Shown piece after piece: positions 50,728 through 53,539 of a DNA stretch of 53,539 bases. The notes under the pieces were generated by a model that was not told the origin of the DNA, did not search any database, and saw nothing but the letters and a program-made list of their open reading frames with translations. Numbering within the stretch: the stretch's first letter is position 1; the number at the start of each line of letters is the position of its first letter. Both the position numbers and the translations under genes were made by a program. Source of the stretch: an uncultured Collinsella sp. (lineage in GTDB: Bacteria > Actinomycetota > Coriobacteriia > Coriobacteriales > Coriobacteriaceae); contig CAAGEH010000012.1 of the NCBI GenBank assembly GCA_900768795.1, forward strand, positions 1 to 53,539, in the 5' to 3' direction.

Positions 50728-52161
50728 TTACGGATTGCAAACGCGGCATGCCTCGAGCCCCATGCCTTGGGCTTGTGATTTGGGCATTTGGGTCAGACTT
50801 TTGCTGCGTTTGGTGGTTCGACATCCCGGGCGATGGTATTTTCTGCCCGACGGTGTGACGACGACGGTCTCGTTTGAGCCGGAGTCCGTTGCCGCGGGTG
50901 CGGGTGCAGGCGCTGGTGCTGTTTGAGTGCTCGCCGCGGTACCGCTGGACCCGCCGCCGCCTCCCGCGGTGCCGAGCCCCTGCGATGAGGCCCCTGAGCT
51001 TTTGCTCGCGGCCTTGATGGTTCCCTCGTGCTCGGCAGAAGCGTTGATGTCGACTCCGTTTGAGGTGATGGTGACGGTTCCATTCACATAGGTGCCAAAA
51101 ACCGTGGCATTTGCTGAGCTCAATGCATCGAGAACGATCTGGGTGGGATGTCCGTATGAGTTTTTGCCATACGACAGCACCGCGATTTTCGGTGATAGTT
51201 TCGATGCGAGCGCGCCATCCAGTCCCGACGCGCTGCCATGATGGGAAACCTTGAGCACATCGACGTGGCCGTCAACGCTTTGGTTTTGAGCTTCGACCGG
51301 TGCATCTCCGGTAAAAAGAAACGTGTTTTCGCCAAACGTCACCTTGACGATTGCCGAATAGTCGTTGTCCTCGGAATAGCTGGCATGCTGGTTTGGCCAC
51401 AGGATATCGATGGAATACCCTTCACCTTTTGCAATCTGCCTACCTGCGTATGCAGGTTCGATGCTCATGTTTTTGTTGGCGATCGCCGTTAAGAATCGCG
51501 TATAGGTTTTAGTGGGGCTGTTGACCTCGGGTGCCCAGATGGACTTGATATCCATCTGAGTGATGATTGAATCGAGTCCACCGATGTGATCGGCATCAGG
51601 GTGCGTGGCGACAAGCCAATCGATGGTCGTATGACCGTCCGCCCTGAGCGCTGACATGACGGTTGATGCTTTGCGTCGCGGTGTGTCGATGAGCATGGTT
51701 TTGCCATCGGGGAATTCGAGAATGCTCGCATCACCCTGGCCGACATCGACGAATTTAACGACCAATGTGCCCAAATGCGCATGGCCGGGGGCAGCTGCGG
51801 GCAATGTCTTGCTGTCTGCCTTTTTGGCAGCTTTTGACTTTGCCTTGGAGGTCGCTTTGGATTTGCTATTCGACTTGCTGCGGTGTTTGCGGGCAACGGT
51901 TTTTTCGGTGGAGGGCTTGCTGACGGCTTCCGCCTGAGGCTCTTCGCCTTGAGCTCCGATGCCGCAGATGGCAAACACTCCGACAAGAAGAACCGTAACG
52001 ATTGCTAGAACTCGTTTCGATTGGTTTCGTTGCGCGCGTCGCTGGTTTTTCCGCGTGCTGTGTTTGCCCCGTTGTGCTCGGCGCTTGCTTTCAAAATGGC
52101 TTATGCAAGCAGCTTTATCGCGTGACTTGGATCGAGAATGGCGTTGTTTTAGCAGCTTCAC
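50728..52161 (-). CDS. Secreted/membrane-anchored ComEC-like metallo-beta-lactamase-fold hydrolase
   Basis: 477 residues starting with GTG at 52161 (AAAGAGG upstream). A very basic N-terminus (1-50) precedes one membrane helix (51-67), then a Lys/Ser linker (80-120). The catalytic domain (about 130-385) has the metal motif THPDADHIGG (186-195), FTGDA and SHHGS, like the hydrolase part of ComEC. After a Gly/Ser/Ala/Pro linker a small C-terminal module follows: VVVTPSGRKYHRPGC then CRVCNP, a likely Cys/His metal site seen in other extracellular nucleases. It probably degrades extracellular nucleic acid or another phosphodiester, which could feed the nucleoside importer, but this is inference. 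Confidence 0.85.
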   Translation of the reverse strand: MKLLKQRHSRSKSRDKAACISHFESKRRAQRGKHSTRKNQRRAQRNQSKRVLAIVTVLLVGVFAICGIGAQGEEPQAEAVSKPSTEKTVARKHRSKSNSKSKATSKAKSKAAKKADSKTLPAAAPGHAHLGTLVVKFVDVGQGDASILEFPDGKTMLIDTPRRKASTVMSALRADGHTTIDWLVATHPDADHIGGLDSIITQMDIKSIWAPEVNSPTKTYTRFLTAIANKNMSIEPAYAGRQIAKGEGYSIDILWPNQHASYSEDNDYSAIVKVTFGENTFLFTGDAPVEAQNQSVDGHVDVLKVSHHGSASGLDGALASKLSPKIAVLSYGKNSYGHPTQIVLDALSSANATVFGTYVNGTVTITSNGVDINASAEHEGTIKAASKSSGASSQGLGTAGGGGGSSGTAASTQTAPAPAPAPAATDSGSNETVVVTPSGRKYHRPGCRTTKRSKSLTQMPKSQAQGMGLEACRVCNP

Positions 52162-52233
52162 AGCATGCCTCTTTACATAAATCGGGGATGTCTACCAGTT
52201 TAGTTCAGCAGACACCCCCGCGTGTTGGTCATT

Positions 52234-52317
52234 GTTTGCAGTTCAAATGTCGATGCTTGCAGCTCGGGTGGCGATGTTTACAACTCAAGCGTCAATGCTT
52301 GCAACTCAAGCGACGGC
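52234..52317. repeat. 21-bp tandem repeat upstream of the hydrolase gene
   Basis: Four 21-bp units (52234, 52255, 52276, 52297), each near gcttgcaactcaagcgtcaat. They lie between the hydrolase start and the small gene ending at 52416, both on the minus strand. Confidence 0.8.
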
Positions 52318-52415
52318 ATGCCAGGCAATTTTTCGGCGAGCGAGCTTATTGACCGCGTCCGAGTTTGTCGATGGCTCGTCGTCAGCCGAGCTGGGATACG
52401 GATCCGGCGATGAAT

Positions 52416-52862
52416 CTACTTAAGAATCGACTTGATGGCGTCGAGCTTTGCGAGCATGACACGCGCAGCGCTGTCGCTTGCATCGTCGAGTGCGGCGAGG
52501 CTGCGATAAATCCAATTGCTGACTTCGGGGATATGCTCACCCGTGGCGGCGAGCTTTGCCGAGACGTTCTTGACCTCATCGGCGAGCTGCGCCCTGAGGT
52601 CGGATAGATCGGAGACGTCGGCGGCAGCGTGCGCATCGACTCCGCGGTGGTCGGCAACATGATCGATGAAGTTGGTGACCTCATCGGTTTTTTGGGCGAT
52701 TGCATCGGATGGGAGCTCGGAGTCGAGCGCCTCGAGCGCGCTGTTCACGACCTCTGCCGGGTGGCCACAGGGGACAAAGCCTTCGGTCTTATCCATGGCA
52801 TCGGTGATGGTGGCTCCCAAGCCAACGAGAGCTCCTGCGAGTTTGTTCTTCTCTTCAGACAT
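52416..52862 (-). CDS. Small helical protein of unknown function
   Basis: 148 residues starting at an ATG with AAAGGAACGTTT before it. I do not recognise a family. The sequence is acidic and Ala/Asp-rich, with no signal peptide or membrane helix, and looks all-helical: ALVGLGATITDAMDKTEGFV, then heptad-like stretches (LRAQLADEVKNVSAKLAATG). One cysteine (CGHPAEVV) is present. Codon use is like its neighbours, and the start has a good ribosome site, so it is very probably real. Confidence 0.65.
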   Translation of the reverse strand: MSEEKNKLAGALVGLGATITDAMDKTEGFVPCGHPAEVVNSALEALDSELPSDAIAQKTDEVTNFIDHVADHRGVDAHAAADVSDLSDLRAQLADEVKNVSAKLAATGEHIPEVSNWIYRSLAALDDASDSAARVMLAKLDAIKSILK

Positions 52863-52965
52863 AAACGTTCCTTTCTATGTGTTGCCCTTTCGGGCACGCG
52901 ATTGCATTCGACGGTGTTTAGCATACCCGAGCGCACACAAATCATGAGCGTCGTCCTCAAAGCAA

Positions 52966-52994
52966 TTTACCTGCAACAACGCACGTGGTAAGAT
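52966..52994 (+). promoter_or_regulatory. Candidate tmRNA promoter
   Basis: TTTACC (52966-52971) and TAAGAT (52989-52994) are separated by 17 bases. Transcription would start near 53001, leaving a leader of about 87 bases removed by RNase P. Confidence 0.4.
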
Positions 52995-53087
52995 AGCGAT
53001 TCGCTCATGGGCTTTAGCTCATTTGGCACCTTGATAGGTCGTTTTCGCGTCGGCTCGTCCGCGCGTTGCCATGACCTCTCGTATTGA

Positions 53088-53455
53088 GGGGGTGACTGGT
53101 TTCGACACGATAGCTCTGAGAGAGGAAGCAAGCCGAGGTCTCCTCGCCTCGTAAAACAGGGGTACCGTCAAATTGAATTGACAACAACTCTTCTTATGAG
53201 CCTCAGCTGGCTCTCGCTGCTTAATTTATAGCAAGCGCGTCAATCCGGTGATTTCCCCGACATCGGTGCGACGTCATTTTAGGGGAATGCTCCCACGCAG
53301 GTAATCGGTATGGCGTGGGCTAAGACTGAACCGGTTGGGGCGCCGCGAGTGTGTCGCTGCACGCAACGCGTCCGAGATCAAATCAGCGACTGAGCTTGGA
53401 GATGCCGATCAGGGGGCTTTCGTGGACCGGAGTTCGATTCTCCGCACCTCCACCA
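53088..53455 (+). ncRNA. ssrA: Transfer-messenger RNA
   Basis: The RNA rescues stalled ribosomes. The 5' end GGGGGTGACTGGTTTCGACA is the conserved tmRNA opening, and GGGGGTG (53088-53094) pairs with CACCTCC (53445-53451) as the acceptor stem, followed by A and an encoded CCA. The T-arm (GGAGTTCGATTCTCC) is present. The tag frame at about 53183-53227 reads DNNSSYEPQLALAA then TAA, the standard LALAA degradation tail; the exact resume codon is uncertain. About 368 nt, with pseudoknot-rich middle. A terminator follows. Confidence 0.97.
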
Positions 53456-53463
53456 AAAGGAAC

Positions 53464-53497
53464 AGGCAGGTAGATACAGGTGTCTACCTGCCTTTTT
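53464..53497 (+). terminator. Terminator of tmRNA
   Basis: AGGCAGGTAGA (53464-53474) pairs with TCTACCTGCCT (53483-53493) and is followed by a T-run. Confidence 0.9.
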
Positions 53498-53539
53498 AGT
53501 GCATAGCGACCCTGCGGGGAATCGAACTCTATGCAGGGC
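53498..53539. other. Right edge with an inverted copy of a T-arm-like sequence
   Basis: On the minus strand this end reads GAGTTCGATTCCCCGCA, matching 16 of 17 bases of the tmRNA T-arm and acceptor start (GAGTTCGATTCTCCGCA at 53430-53446). CCCTGC and GCAGGG flank it. It is cut by the window end. Confidence 0.4.

Noticed and set aside
53498..53539. tRNA gene on the minus strand at the window end
   Set aside because: The T-loop-like GTTCGATTC is there, but the flanking bases do not form a T-stem, and the rest is outside the window.

Overview
The window reads as a dense, GC-rich chromosomal segment of a Gram-positive actinobacterium. The gene content (GlnR-like regulator beside glnA, fused FeoA-FeoB, Cna/FctA-type sortase pili, GatCAB, LuxS, tmRNA) and the codon style fit the class Coriobacteriia, with a gut Collinsella/Olsenella-like organism the best guess. 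This is an inference from content; no 16S gene is present.

Layout: 0.2-3.5 kb is a 2-keto-3-deoxygluconate module (KDPG aldolase, KDG kinase, divergent LacI regulator with an operator between them). 3.5-6.6 kb has a GNAT acetyltransferase, glutamine synthetase and an orphan OmpR-type regulator resembling GlnR. 7-11 kb has an HtrA protease and NAD-dependent DNA ligase. 11.1-15.8 kb is a MarR regulator plus a heterodimeric ABC exporter, with an autoregulatory-looking palindrome pair at the promoter. 16.5-23.3 kb is a three-gene pilus operon (beta-helix tip protein, two paralogous isopeptide pilins) with sorting motifs LPNAG, MPATG and LPLTG but no sortase. 23.9-31.9 kb holds a nitroreductase, FeoAB, a Dus enzyme, a 3-hydroxyacyl-CoA dehydrogenase, an iron alcohol dehydrogenase and an EamA transporter. 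32.1-41.7 kb is a complete nucleoside uptake and salvage block: DeoD, Tat-type BMP lipoprotein, ABC ATPase, two permeases, Cdd, DeoA, DeoC, DeoB. On the other strand follow a nucleoside hydrolase and adenosine deaminase (42.2-44.3 kb). 44.8-46.1 kb is a class C (pilus) sortase, then luxS, gatCAB, a DUF3006 protein with a secreted ComEC-like metallo-hydrolase, a small unknown protein, and tmRNA at the right end.

Two things stand out beyond ordinary gene content. First, the pilins and the only pilus-type sortase in the window are 21 kb apart, and the two sites are marked by two copies of a 129-bp inverted-repeat element: one just downstream of the pilins, one just upstream of the sortase. The sortase carries an N-terminal cytoplasmic region made of seven 13-residue tandem repeats. 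Second, intergenic regions repeatedly contain short tandem repeats with unrelated units of 15-25 bp (at about 8.5, 16.0, 24.8, 37.8, 41.7, 44.3, 46.1 and 52.2 kb), plus in-frame repeats in a pilin leader and in the sortase. This looks like a genome-wide tendency to generate minisatellites next to gene starts and ends. It may create length variation between strains, including around the pilus, sortase and luxS genes.

Metabolically the segment suggests an anaerobic fermenter living on sugar acids and nucleosides. Deoxyribose from nucleosides would pass through DeoA/DeoD, DeoB and DeoC to acetaldehyde and glyceraldehyde-3-phosphate, and an iron alcohol dehydrogenase encoded nearby could dispose of the acetaldehyde.
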